Shown: positions 7,973 through 16,241 of the stretch, piece after piece
Layout: the number at the start of each line of letters is the position of its first letter
Numbering within the stretch: position 1 is the stretch's first letter
Origin: a bacterium
GTDB lineage: Bacteria > Krumholzibacteriota > Krumholzibacteriia > LZORAL124-64-63
NCBI GenBank assembly: GCA_024231905.1
Contig: JAAEQC010000142.1
Location: 147,367-211,366, forward strand
Reading direction: 5' to 3'
DNA: 64,000 nt
Position numbers and translations under genes: made by a program
The notes under the pieces: model-generated
Databases searched by the model: none
What the model was told of the DNA's origin: nothing
The model's input: only the letters and a program-made list of their open reading frames with translations

Positions 7973-9235
7973 TTGACCATGGACGTTTCCGACCGCCTCG
8001 CCGCGCGCCTCTCCTGGCTGCTGGTGATCGGTGTGCCCGCGCTGGCGCTCCTCCTGGGGCACGGGGCGTTGCAGACGCCGGACGGTCTCTCCTACCTCGG
8101 TGACGTGCGCGACGGTGTGGATCTCGTGCATCCCCATCATGCTCTCTACGGATTGCTGCTCGCGGCCGCCGCCGGTGTCCTGTCGCCCCTGGGCGTTGGG
8201 CCGCTGGCCGCGGGGCAGGTTTTAGGTGCCGTCACCACGGGGCTCGTCCTGGCGGCGGGTCTGCAATTCGCGTGGCGCCGGCTCGATCCGCGCAGCGCCT
8301 TGTTGGCCGTGGCTCTGCTGGCGGGGCTGCGGGGATTCCCCGTCCATACGGTTCGCCTCGAGGTCTATCTGACGCTGATGGCGGCGGGAGCCTGGTTGTG
8401 CGCGGTCTGCACATCCGATCGACCGGGGACGCTCCGGCGGACGGCGGCGATCGGCACCCTGCTGGCCACGGCCGCACTTGCCCACCAGATGGGCGCCCTG
8501 CTCGCCGTGCCCGTGCTGGTGACGCCCTGGGCGGGCTGGCGGCTCCGCCTGGCGGCTGTCGGGGGCGCCGGTGCCTTGGCTCTGGCCGGCTACGGGGCCG
8601 GATTCGCCTGGGGCCAGCCCAGCGGAGCGGAAGACGGCTTCGTCTCGTGGCTCATCACCTACGCCCAGGCGCCCGTGGACGACTGGGGTACTTTCGGTCA
8701 CTGGGATCTCGCGGGGCTGGCCGCTCTCTTCGGCAACATCGGACGGATGATGGCGCCAGTGCCCGCGGGCTGGGGTTGGTTGGCGGCGCTCGGTGTCGGT
8801 CTCGGTACCCTGGCCCTGGTCGTGACCGGGTGGCGCCGTGCGCGCGGCACCGGGGACGCTCAGGCCCTGCGCTTCCTGCTGGTCTGGCTCGCGGTGCAAC
8901 TGGTCTTCGTGCTGTGGTGGTTGCCCCTGGACACGGACTTCGCCGTGCCGTCCCTGTGGCCCCTGTGGGCGCTGGGGATCGTGGCGGTCCGGGGCCTGGA
9001 CCGGCGGCGGTCGGGAGTGGTGCTGGCGGGAGTGGCCGCGCTCCTGCTCGTGGTAAACCTGGGCCTGGGATTGCCCCGGCTGGTCCGACAGGGAGAGGCC
9101 GAGCGGGTGCGGGCCATGGCTTACGATCTGGCCGAGCCGATTCCCGACGACTACAGCCTCCGGCAGCATCTGCGGTGGTACCGACAGGTGGATCTGCCGG
9201 CGCCGGAAGAAGCGATGGCGCCGACGTCCCCCTGA
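7973..9235 (+). CDS. Polytopic membrane protein, glycosyltransferase (GT-C)-like
   Basis: 420 residues if the TTG at 7973 is used (AGGAGAGG ends five bases before); an ATG two codons later (7979) is the alternative. Ten or so hydrophobic segments span the whole length (for example LLVIGVPALALLLG, VLGAVTTGLVLAAGL, LLATAALAHQMGALLAVPVL). The first periplasmic loop has acidic and His residues (TPDGLSYLGD, DLVHPHHALYG), a layout like dolichol-phosphate-mannose type GT-C enzymes. The C-terminal tail (residues ~385-420) is soluble. It may act on lipid-linked sugars or be a related unknown membrane protein; no catalytic motif is certain. It converges on the next gene. Confidence 0.65.
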   Translation: MTMDVSDRLAARLSWLLVIGVPALALLLGHGALQTPDGLSYLGDVRDGVDLVHPHHALYGLLLAAAAGVLSPLGVGPLAAGQVLGAVTTGLVLAAGLQFAWRRLDPRSALLAVALLAGLRGFPVHTVRLEVYLTLMAAGAWLCAVCTSDRPGTLRRTAAIGTLLATAALAHQMGALLAVPVLVTPWAGWRLRLAAVGGAGALALAGYGAGFAWGQPSGAEDGFVSWLITYAQAPVDDWGTFGHWDLAGLAALFGNIGRMMAPVPAGWGWLAALGVGLGTLALVVTGWRRARGTGDAQALRFLLVWLAVQLVFVLWWLPLDTDFAVPSLWPLWALGIVAVRGLDRRRSGVVLAGVAALLLVVNLGLGLPRLVRQGEAERVRAMAYDLAEPIPDDYSLRQHLRWYRQVDLPAPEEAMAPTSP

Positions 9236-9274
9236 TTCGCCGGCGCCGCGCTGGTGGTACGAACTAGCCGCGGC

Positions 9275-11476
9275 CTACGGCGTCCACGCATACCCGATCT
9301 TGGCGAACACCGTCCGGTCCGTCTGCTCCGGATCCTGGCCGTCCTGGCCGTAGTAGTTGTCCGCATAGCCCAGGAACAGCACCGTCCGCGGGTTCAGCTT
9401 GTACGAGAAGAGCAGCTGGCTGAGCAGCGAGGTCTCGTCCACGCCCGCATTCGCCGAGTAGACGGCGGCGTTGCGGTCGTAGATCGCCCGCTGGAGGATG
9501 GCCCGCACGAAGGCCCGGCGGTTGATCTGGTACACCAGGCGGGCCTCGGTGACGTTGGCCGTGTAGAGCCGGCCGTCGTCCACGTCCAGCTTCTCGAAGA
9601 TGTGGGACATCTCGGCGCGCAGGTGGCGGCCCAGCTTGAGCTCGGCCGAGGGGACGAGCCGGATCCGGTCGGCGGGCCGGGTGTGGGCGTAGTCGACGGT
9701 CTCGCCCAGGACCACGCTCAACCCGAATACCGTGCGTCCGGTGGGGCTGAAGGACGACGAGAGCTGGTAGTGGCGGACGTCGAACTCGCGGCCATTGAAT
9801 GTGCGGTCGCCGAAGGTGAGCCGCACCGTGGCCCAGGACTGCATGAGTCCGGCGTAGTTGAGCCAGGTGTTGAACATGCGGTGCAGCACGGGTCCGCCGT
9901 CCAGCTTCTCGTTCAGCTCGTAGCCCATGTTCACCGACAGCTGGTTCCACCAGTGGTCCGAGGTGTTGAGCCAGGCGTATTCGGCGCCGCCTTCCACCTG
10001 GTAGAAGCCCACCTGGGGGATGAAGCCGAGATCCGAGCGGAAGTCCGTGCCCAGGCGTCGGTAGAGGAAGTAGGCGTCCAGGTTGCGAGTGTCGCGCCAG
10101 TAGAGCAGTTCCTCGGCGCCGCCGTCGAAGGCGCCCGTGGCCTGGCCGTGGGCGACGGCCGTGGCGTCTTCGTAGCGCGTATCGGAGCGTACGACCTGGA
10201 AGCTGATCTGGTCCTGCCTGGTGAGGCGGATGTCGCCGTCGATACCGCCCACGCTGTTGCGGTAGCCGCCCTCGGCGCGGCGGTCGGTCAGCAGCAGGCC
10301 CAGGGTGGAGGAACGGCCGATGTCGTGACGGTAGCGGGCCACAGCGCCGGTGGAGCGCACGTCCCGGGAGGATAGCTGGGTGCCCTCGGCGTGGGGGAAG
10401 ACGAAGTTGGTGACATCGTCGCGCACCACGAAGGCGCCGATGGCGCTGGAACCCTCCTTGCCGGCCACCTTGGCGCCCCAGCGGGGGTCGGCCAGAGAGC
10501 GTGTGTGGACCGTGCGCAGTCGCGTGGAGAAGAACTCGGCGTCCTCCACGAAGAAGGGCCGCGACTCGGGGTAGAAGAGGGCGAACTGGTTGTTGATCTC
10601 GAGCTGGGCCGCGTCGGCCTCCACCTGGGAGAAGTCGGGGTTCACCGTGGCGCTGGCCGTAAGGTTGGGGGTGAAGCCCCAGCGCCCGGTGACGCCCGGT
10701 TCGTAGGACTCGTCGGTGACCTTGGGGTCCGTGTTGCGCGTTTCGGTCACCACCGCCGACACGGTGGGCGTGATCTCCACGTTGTTACCGGGCGTGGCGC
10801 CGGCGAAGCCGACCAGGCTGTCCGACTGGCACATGTAGCAGTTGTTGTCGCGCTCGCGGGGGAACAGGCCCAGGCGGTGGTCCACGTTGCGGGGGTAGCT
10901 GCGCACCACGTCGATGCCCCACACCTGGTCGCCGTCCACCCGGGGGAAGCGCAGGGAGCTGAAGGGGATGGCGAATTCCACCACGTACCCCTCGTCGTCG
11001 ATCCGGCCGCCCGCGTTCCAGATGGCGTCCCAGGAGCCGCCGCCGCCCTGGTTGCTCTCGACGATGTCCGCCTGCACGCCCAGGGGGTTGACGAAGAAAT
11101 CGAACTGCCGCCGGTTGTCGTTGAAGGTGTCGACGACCAGGGCGCACCAGTCGTCGCCCCACAGGTCGTCGTGGTCCCGGTAGTTGGCCCGGATCCGGGT
11201 CGGGTCCGGGTCGTAGGCCCGGACGGCCGCCAGCAGATGGCTTTCGTTGTAGGCGAACCAGGCCACCGTGCGCACGGGCGGCGCCACGTTCTCGCCCGGG
11301 CTCACTTCGTAGTTCAGTTCGACGCTGACCGCCCGGCGCCAGAGGTCCTCGTCCATCCGGCCGTCCAGGTCGAGGGAGCCGTTCACCCGCGGTACGCGGT
11401 GGGTGTCGGCCACGGCGGGCAGGGCGAGTGCGAGCAGGATCAGCAGTAGAACGACGATGGCGCAGTGCCTGGGCAT
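9275..11476 (-). CDS. DUF5916-type protein: N-terminal carbohydrate-binding-like domain plus outer-membrane barrel
   Basis: 733 residues from the ATG at 11476. A signal peptide (AIVVLLLILLALALPAVA) is followed at ~25-215 by a CBM9-like beta-sandwich (PRVNGSLDLDGRMDEDLWRRA; WGDDWCALVVDTFNDNRRQF; GYVVEFAIPFSSLRF). The remainder, ~230-733, is a beta-barrel of the DUF5916 kind (FNPDFSQVEAD-like segment VNPDFSQVEADAAQLE; FYPESRPFFVEDAEFF), ending in VFAKIGYAWTP. These proteins are common in Bacteroidetes-like and related phyla. They are thought to be outer-membrane proteins that bind glycans or pass ligands, but the function is unproven. A CYMC pair near residue 199 could bind metal or form a disulfide. 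No partner gene adjoins it. Confidence 0.85.
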   Translation of the reverse strand: MPRHCAIVVLLLILLALALPAVADTHRVPRVNGSLDLDGRMDEDLWRRAVSVELNYEVSPGENVAPPVRTVAWFAYNESHLLAAVRAYDPDPTRIRANYRDHDDLWGDDWCALVVDTFNDNRRQFDFFVNPLGVQADIVESNQGGGGSWDAIWNAGGRIDDEGYVVEFAIPFSSLRFPRVDGDQVWGIDVVRSYPRNVDHRLGLFPRERDNNCYMCQSDSLVGFAGATPGNNVEITPTVSAVVTETRNTDPKVTDESYEPGVTGRWGFTPNLTASATVNPDFSQVEADAAQLEINNQFALFYPESRPFFVEDAEFFSTRLRTVHTRSLADPRWGAKVAGKEGSSAIGAFVVRDDVTNFVFPHAEGTQLSSRDVRSTGAVARYRHDIGRSSTLGLLLTDRRAEGGYRNSVGGIDGDIRLTRQDQISFQVVRSDTRYEDATAVAHGQATGAFDGGAEELLYWRDTRNLDAYFLYRRLGTDFRSDLGFIPQVGFYQVEGGAEYAWLNTSDHWWNQLSVNMGYELNEKLDGGPVLHRMFNTWLNYAGLMQSWATVRLTFGDRTFNGREFDVRHYQLSSSFSPTGRTVFGLSVVLGETVDYAHTRPADRIRLVPSAELKLGRHLRAEMSHIFEKLDVDDGRLYTANVTEARLVYQINRRAFVRAILQRAIYDRNAAVYSANAGVDETSLLSQLLFSYKLNPRTVLFLGYADNYYGQDGQDPEQTDRTVFAKIGYAWTP

Positions 11477-11598
11477 GACGACCTCCCGGCCTTGGCGGCG
11501 GATGAACGGTTCTCGGGTCGCGTCGGGGGACCGGATTGCCTACGGTGGGGGCGGTGCGATGTTGCGCGTGGCCGGGCGTGAAACGAGATGAAGCCAGT

Positions 11599-11853
11599 AT
11601 GTTTACGACGTTCCATCGGTTGATCGGTGGGGCGGTCGTCGGCGGGCAACCATCTGTCCCGACAGGTCGTCGAAAGAATGACACCAATCACATTTCAGGA
11701 GGGTGGTTCCCCACGATCGAGCGACTGATCCGGTCCTGCGTTCTGTTCCTGCTCCTGGCGCCGCTGGGCGCTGCGGCTGAAGACGCGCCCCGCCTGGAGA
11801 ACCCCGCGACGCCCGCCGACGGCGGAGTCACGAAACCGGCCCTGGTGCGGTAG
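11599..11853 (+). CDS. Possible small secreted protein, start uncertain
   Basis: 84 codons from the ATG at 11599. The only protein-like part is the C-terminal ~42 residues: IERLIRSCVLFLLLAPLGAAAEDAP resembles a signal peptide followed by a short acidic/Pro-rich tail. A good Shine-Dalgarno (AGGAGGG, 11698-11704) lies just before this part, but no ATG, GTG or TTG follows it in frame. An intrinsic terminator starts 35 bases after the stop, which supports a transcribed short gene here. It could be a genuine small envelope protein with a rare start codon, a decayed gene or chance. The rest of the 11477-12066 gap holds the terminator and the chemoreceptor promoter region. Confidence 0.3.
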   Translation: MFTTFHRLIGGAVVGGQPSVPTGRRKNDTNHISGGWFPTIERLIRSCVLFLLLAPLGAAAEDAPRLENPATPADGGVTKPALVR

Positions 11854-11887
11854 GTCGGGAGGCTTCCGGGTATCCACGGAGATTCGG

Positions 11888-11931
11888 CGGGCGGTCCCCA
11901 AGCATGCGTGCGCAATGGGGCCGCCCGTTTT
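11888..11931 (+). terminator. Intrinsic terminator
   Basis: Stem CGGGCGG-T-CCCC (11888-11899) pairs with GGGGCCGCCCG (11917-11927) with one bulged T, followed by TTTT. It would stop transcription coming from the small frame ending at 11853 and insulate the chemoreceptor gene. Confidence 0.7.
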
Positions 11932-11965
11932 GCGTCCTGGACCAGTCGGAAATCCCACTAAGAAG

Positions 11966-11993
11966 TTACGGAATATAGTCTTAATATTATACA
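11966..11993 (+). promoter_or_regulatory. Putative promoter of the chemoreceptor gene
   Basis: An AT-rich island (about 11955-12010) stands out from the GC-rich surroundings. TTACGG (11966-11971), a 16-bp spacer and TATACA (11988-11993) give a sigma-70-like candidate. It is about 74 nt before the start at 12067, which has AGGAGGAT just upstream. Confidence 0.4.
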
Positions 11994-12066
11994 GATAACA
12001 CTTAATTAACCAAGGTTCCCGTCGATCCCATGGTGTCAGTATTGCCTATTACTAGGAGGATATCCT

Positions 12067-14055
12067 TTGGAGACCACGGTGTTGCGACGCTTCTCACTTC
12101 AATCGCGAATGCTCCTGACCATCTGCAGCACGGGACTCTTGGCGTTCGCTGTCACCATCGCCCTCGTATCCTGGCGCGCGACGGATTTGGCCCAGCGGGA
12201 GGCGACCCGGACGGCCAAGGCCACGGCCGAGAGTTACGCGAACCAGGTGACCAACGGATTGGATACGGCCCTGAACGCGGCCCGAACTCTGGCCTTCACC
12301 CAATCCGGGCGCCTGGCCGCCGGCGAAACCATATCGCGCGGGGCGGGCGACGAGGAATTGCGGGCGATCCTGGCCGGCAACCCCGGGTTCTTCGGGATCT
12401 GGGTCGGTTGGGAGTCCGATGCCTTCGACGGCCGCGACGCGGATTTTGCGGGAACCGACGGGCATGACGCCACCGGTCGGTACATTCCCTATTACTACCG
12501 CTCCGGCAGCACGATCGCCCGCGACATGCTCGTGTCCTACGACACGCCGGGCGACGGCGACTATTACCTGCACAGTCACAACACCGGTCGCGATTTCGTG
12601 CTCGATCCCTTTCCCTACGAGGTGGATGGGCGGGCGGTGCTGATGACGAGTCTCACGGCGCCGATTCGGTCCGGCGACAAGGTCGTCGGGGTGGCCGGTG
12701 TCGACGTTACCCTCGATATGCTCAGCGACATGGTCACCGACATCCGTATCGGCGGGAGCGGCAAGTTGACCATCCTGGCCAGCGATCTCACCATCGTGGC
12801 GCATCCGGACGCGGCCCGCGCCGGCAAGCCCTTCGCCGAGTTCGCGGCCTGGTCGGCACAGCACATGGGCGACCTGGAATCCGGCCGTCCGTTCGAGACC
12901 GTCGGGCGCGAGGAAGCAGGCGGCGAGAAAGCCCTGCAGGTGGTGTGCCCCATCCAACTCGGTGATACGGATCTGACCTGGCGCGTGGTGGCCAGCGTAC
13001 CCGAAGACGAAGTACTGGCCGAGGCCCACCGCATCCGGAACCTGGCCCTGGGTATCGGCTGCGCGGGCGTACTGCTGCTGATGGTCGTGGTCTACTTCAT
13101 CGCACGGAGCATCTCCAGCCCGGTGGGTCACATCGCCGGCGACCTGCGTTCGGGCGCCGAACAGGTGCGCGCAGCCGCGGGACAGGTGGCGGAAACGGGG
13201 CAGCAGATGGCCGAGGGTGCCAGCGAACAGGCTGCTGCGCTCGAGCAAATCGCTTCTTCGCTCACCCAGATGACGGCCATGACCCAGCGCAACGCCGGCG
13301 ATGCCCGCGAAGCCACTGGCCTGATGGAGGAGACGAGCCAGGGTGTGGAACAGGGCCGGTCCGACATGACGGCCATGACCACCGCCATCGACGAGATCCA
13401 GGAGTCGGCCGTGGAGACGGCCAAGATCCTCAAGACCATCGACGAGATCGCCTTCCAGACCAACCTGCTGGCCCTGAATGCCGCCGTGGAAGCGGCCCGG
13501 GCCGGCGAGGCGGGCAAGGGCTTCGCGGTGGTGGCGGAGGAGGTCCGCAACCTGGCCCAGCGCTCGGCGGAGGCGGCACGGAATACGGCCTCGCTCATCG
13601 AGAGGTCGCGGGACAGTTCGCGCCAGGGCGTGGAGTACACGGGCAAGGTCGTCGAGTCGTTCGGTTCCATTTCCGAGAAGGTCGTTCGGGCCACGGATGT
13701 GGTGCAGCAGATCGCCCAGGCCAACAGCGAGCAGGCGGAGGGCATCGACCTGATCAACCAGGCGGTGACCCAGGTGGACGAGTCCACCCAGCGCAATGCG
13801 GCCAATGCCGAGGAGTCGGCGTCATCGGCCGAAGAGATGAGTGCCCAGGCCGAGGAACTGAACACCGTGGTGTTCACCCTCGAGGGCATCGTCAATGGCG
13901 CGGCGGACGCACCCGAGGCCTATGTACCGGTTACGCAAGCGGCCGGTCGGGCGCGGGCGGCCGCCAAGCCAACGGTTGCCGCGCGACCGGTGAAGCATGA
14001 AGATTCGGAAGCGGTCGTCATGTTCGAGGAAGACGACGAGTTCCTGAAGATCTAA
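12067..14055 (+). CDS. Methyl-accepting chemotaxis protein with dCache sensor
   Basis: 662 residues from the TTG at 12067 (AGGAGGATAT at 12054-12063). Transmembrane helix 1 is at ~13-34 ([20 protein letters not shown]). A periplasmic dCache-type sensor covers ~40-310, with [30 protein letters not shown] and a membrane-proximal [13 protein letters not shown]. Helix 2 is at ~318-344. A long cytoplasmic coiled coil has the signalling hairpin tip at ~460-500 ([38 protein letters not shown]). It would relay ligand binding to CheA/CheW. The HAMP region is short or atypical. No CheR-binding pentapeptide is present; the C terminus is acidic ([10 protein letters not shown]). The dCache family commonly binds amino acids and similar small molecules; the ligand here is unknown. 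It has its own promoter. Confidence 0.93.
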   Translation: METTVLRRFSLQSRMLLTICSTGLLAFAVTIALVSWRATDLAQREATRTAKATAESYANQVTNGLDTALNAARTLAFTQSGRLAAGETISRGAGDEELRAILAGNPGFFGIWVGWESDAFDGRDADFAGTDGHDATGRYIPYYYRSGSTIARDMLVSYDTPGDGDYYLHSHNTGRDFVLDPFPYEVDGRAVLMTSLTAPIRSGDKVVGVAGVDVTLDMLSDMVTDIRIGGSGKLTILASDLTIVAHPDAARAGKPFAEFAAWSAQHMGDLESGRPFETVGREEAGGEKALQVVCPIQLGDTDLTWRVVASVPEDEVLAEAHRIRNLALGIGCAGVLLLMVVVYFIARSISSPVGHIAGDLRSGAEQVRAAAGQVAETGQQMAEGASEQAAALEQIASSLTQMTAMTQRNAGDAREATGLMEETSQGVEQGRSDMTAMTTAIDEIQESAVETAKILKTIDEIAFQTNLLALNAAVEAARAGEAGKGFAVVAEEVRNLAQRSAEAARNTASLIERSRDSSRQGVEYTGKVVESFGSISEKVVRATDVVQQIAQANSEQAEGIDLINQAVTQVDESTQRNAANAEESASSAEEMSAQAEELNTVVFTLEGIVNGAADAPEAYVPVTQAAGRARAAAKPTVAARPVKHEDSEAVVMFEEDDEFLKI

Positions 14056-14100
14056 GGGACGTCCGGGCCGCGAGCCCGGCGCAATCACGGAGGCAGAACC

Positions 14101-14841
14101 TTGAAACGAATCCACACCATCGCGACCCTGATCGCCGTCGTCGCCTGCTGCGTGGCCGCCACGGCCCCCGCGCAACTGGCGCCCGACGTGTCGGCCGACA
14201 TCGGCCTGTTCAACAAGTACGTTTGGCGCGGACTGATCGTCAACGACGGTCCCGTACTGCAGCCGGACGCCATGATCGGCCTCGGCGGTGCGAGCATCGG
14301 TGCCTGGGCCAACGTGGACGTGGACGACGTCAACGACCGTTCCGGTGAAGTCACCGAGGTTGACACCTGGATCGACTACGGTTTCGGGGTGGGGCTGGCC
14401 TCCATCAACGCCGGCTTCGTGCACTACGGCTATCCCGACGCCGGAGGCGACACTTCGGAGCTGTACCTGGTCGGCTCTGCAGGCGTGCTCTTTTCCCCGA
14501 CCCTGTCCCTGTATCGCGACGTGGACCTGGCCAAGGGCCTGTACGCCAACTTCGCCGTCAGCCACGGCCTGGCGCTCACGCCGGCCCAGACCCTCGACCT
14601 GACGGCCGCCGTCGGTTTCGGCGACGACAAGCACAACCAGCACTACTACGCCGGCTCCGGCAGCGGCACGGCCGATCTGGGCCTGACCGCCAGCTGGACC
14701 TGGGCGGCGGCACCACTGGTTTCGGTCACGCCCATGGTCACCTATACGACCCTGCTGGGCGACGCCTCCGACGCGGTGGACGCGTCCGGCGCCGACACCA
14801 GTGCCGTGGTCTTCGGCGTCATGGCGAGCTTCTCTTTCTAG
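14101..14841 (+). CDS. Secreted beta-barrel protein (TorF / gcw_chp-like)
   Basis: 246 residues from the TTG at 14101 (CGGAGGC upstream). A signal peptide (TIATLIAVVACCVAATAPAQ) is followed by ADIGLFNKYVWRGL, a signature of the gcw_chp/TorF family of small outer-membrane barrels. The remaining strands are Gly/Asp/Tyr-rich and the protein ends in VVFGVMASFSF, a barrel-type C-terminal strand with terminal Phe. It lies 45 nt after the chemoreceptor stop on the same strand, so the two may be cotranscribed; a channel that admits the chemoeffector is an inference. It ends at a strong hairpin. Confidence 0.8.
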   Translation: MKRIHTIATLIAVVACCVAATAPAQLAPDVSADIGLFNKYVWRGLIVNDGPVLQPDAMIGLGGASIGAWANVDVDDVNDRSGEVTEVDTWIDYGFGVGLASINAGFVHYGYPDAGGDTSELYLVGSAGVLFSPTLSLYRDVDLAKGLYANFAVSHGLALTPAQTLDLTAAVGFGDDKHNQHYYAGSGSGTADLGLTASWTWAAAPLVSVTPMVTYTTLLGDASDAVDASGADTSAVVFGVMASFSF

Positions 14842-14863
14842 TCGGAGATTCCACAGACGGCGA

Positions 14864-14890
14864 AGGGCCCGGCGCATGGCGCCGGGCCCT
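14864..14890. terminator. Bidirectional GC hairpin between convergent genes
   Basis: Perfect 12-bp inverted repeat AGGGCCCGGCGC / GCGCCGGGCCCT with a three-base loop, 22 nt past the + strand stop and 29 nt past the - strand stop. No T tract. Confidence 0.55.
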
Positions 14891-14919
14891 CGCGTGTGTG
14901 GGCGTCGCCCTGGCCCGGA

Positions 14920-16143
14920 TCAGTCCGGGATCCGGTAGCAGATGACCTCCATGTTGGCCTCGGCTGCCTCGTCGTCGGTCTCGGCCTGGCCCTCGGCCAT
15001 GGACGCGTACATGGCCGGGATGGACCCCTTGATGAGCACGACCATGTCGTCCCTCACCCGGAACAGCTCGTCGTTCAGGGGATCGCCTTCGCAGGCCAGT
15101 GCCACCTGGCGCGTGAAGGCGCCGTTCTCGTCGAAGACATCGTAGGTGAGCATGGCGTTGCCGGGGCCGCTCTCGGCGCTGCGGCTGTGCTCCACCCACA
15201 GGTTGTTGCCGGCGTCCACGTAGAGGTCGGCGATGGTCGGGGCGCAGTCGTAGATCTCCGTGGGCATGATCTGTCCGCCCCGGTTGGCCCACAGGTCGAA
15301 GACGGATTGGATGCGACCGGATTCAAGGTCGGTGCGGGGGCGTTTCTCGAACTCGCGCTCGATGACATGGTGGAGAGCGCCGTCGGGTTCGTAGACGTTG
15401 ATGGCGAAACGGTCGACGGCCGTGGAGACGTAGACGCGTCCGTCCGGTCCGATGGTCGAGCCGAAGATGACCACATCCAGGATGGTGGACTCACGGATGA
15501 CCGGGTCGTCGAAGTCGATCACCGATTCGCGGGAGAAGCAGCGGGCCAGTTCGTTGCCGGCGGCGTCGTAGCGGCCGACCTCGAAGGTGCGGACCTGGCG
15601 GTTCTCGTCACGGGTCGCACGCTGGATCACGAACATGAGCTGGTCGCCGCAGCTGCGCCCGGTGTAGAGGGCCGTGAAGCCGCCCTCGGTGGCGTCGGCG
15701 AAGAAGATATCGCCCAGGGGGGTGCCTTCGGTGTCGATGCGGACGACCTTGCCGGGGAAGCGCTGCAGAATGCCCAGGGATCCGTCCGGCAGGAAGATGG
15801 CGTCCAGGGGTTCACGGGTTTCGCCTGGCCCCTCGCCTTCGCGGCTGAGGGTCTTGATGTGCTCACCCGTCGGCGAAAAGACGGGCACTTCGCTCAGCTG
15901 CGTGTCGACCAGGTAGACGTTGCCGTCCCCGTCGGCCGTGGCGCGAAAGATGTGGCCGAAGATGACGTCGCCGTCCTCGCCGCCTGCCCGCCACATCTCT
16001 TCCAGTTGGACCACTTCGAGACCGGCGGTCGGCTGGGAACCGCTCCGGATGACGGGGGCGTCGCCGGGGGCGGCCTGGTCGGCGAAAGCGGTGGATGCAA
16101 ATAGACAAACCAGGGACACGAAAATGAGTCGCTGCGTGAACAT
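14920..16143 (-). CDS. Secreted six-bladed beta-propeller (NHL-like) protein
   Basis: 407 residues from the ATG at 16143 (GGAGGT just upstream); a further 21 in-frame codons upstream run into the poly-C tract and are unlikely to be translated. Signal peptide LIFVSLVCLFASTAFA. The mature part shows propeller-type repeats: GHIFRATADGDGNVYLVDTQ, PVFSPTGEHIKTLSREGEGPGE, DAIFLPDGSLGILQRFPGKV, DGRVYVST and DAGNNLWVE. This resembles the 6-bladed propeller family found in Bacteroidetes-like genomes. It is probably periplasmic or surface-located; the ligand is unknown. The upstream region holds long C tracts (on the coding strand) that could affect its expression. Confidence 0.75.
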   Translation of the reverse strand: MFTQRLIFVSLVCLFASTAFADQAAPGDAPVIRSGSQPTAGLEVVQLEEMWRAGGEDGDVIFGHIFRATADGDGNVYLVDTQLSEVPVFSPTGEHIKTLSREGEGPGETREPLDAIFLPDGSLGILQRFPGKVVRIDTEGTPLGDIFFADATEGGFTALYTGRSCGDQLMFVIQRATRDENRQVRTFEVGRYDAAGNELARCFSRESVIDFDDPVIRESTILDVVIFGSTIGPDGRVYVSTAVDRFAINVYEPDGALHHVIEREFEKRPRTDLESGRIQSVFDLWANRGGQIMPTEIYDCAPTIADLYVDAGNNLWVEHSRSAESGPGNAMLTYDVFDENGAFTRQVALACEGDPLNDELFRVRDDMVVLIKGSIPAMYASMAEGQAETDDEAAEANMEVICYRIPD

Positions 16144-16164
16144 GGGGACCTCCGGTGTGCCGGC

Positions 16165-16229
16165 GGGGGGGTGGGGGGGGAATGGCTCGTGAAAGGTTGC
16201 TCTCAATAACTACGCCGAGGTGGGGGGGG
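16165..16229. repeat. Cluster of long G homopolymers between two genes
   Basis: On the + strand: G7 at 16165-16171, T, G8 at 16173-16180, then G8 at 16222-16229. They lie in the 98-bp gap between two - strand genes, 22-86 nt upstream of the propeller start codon. They could form a G-quadruplex on the + strand or slip during replication. Confidence 0.6.
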
Positions 16230-16241
16230 AGTTGCGTCGGT

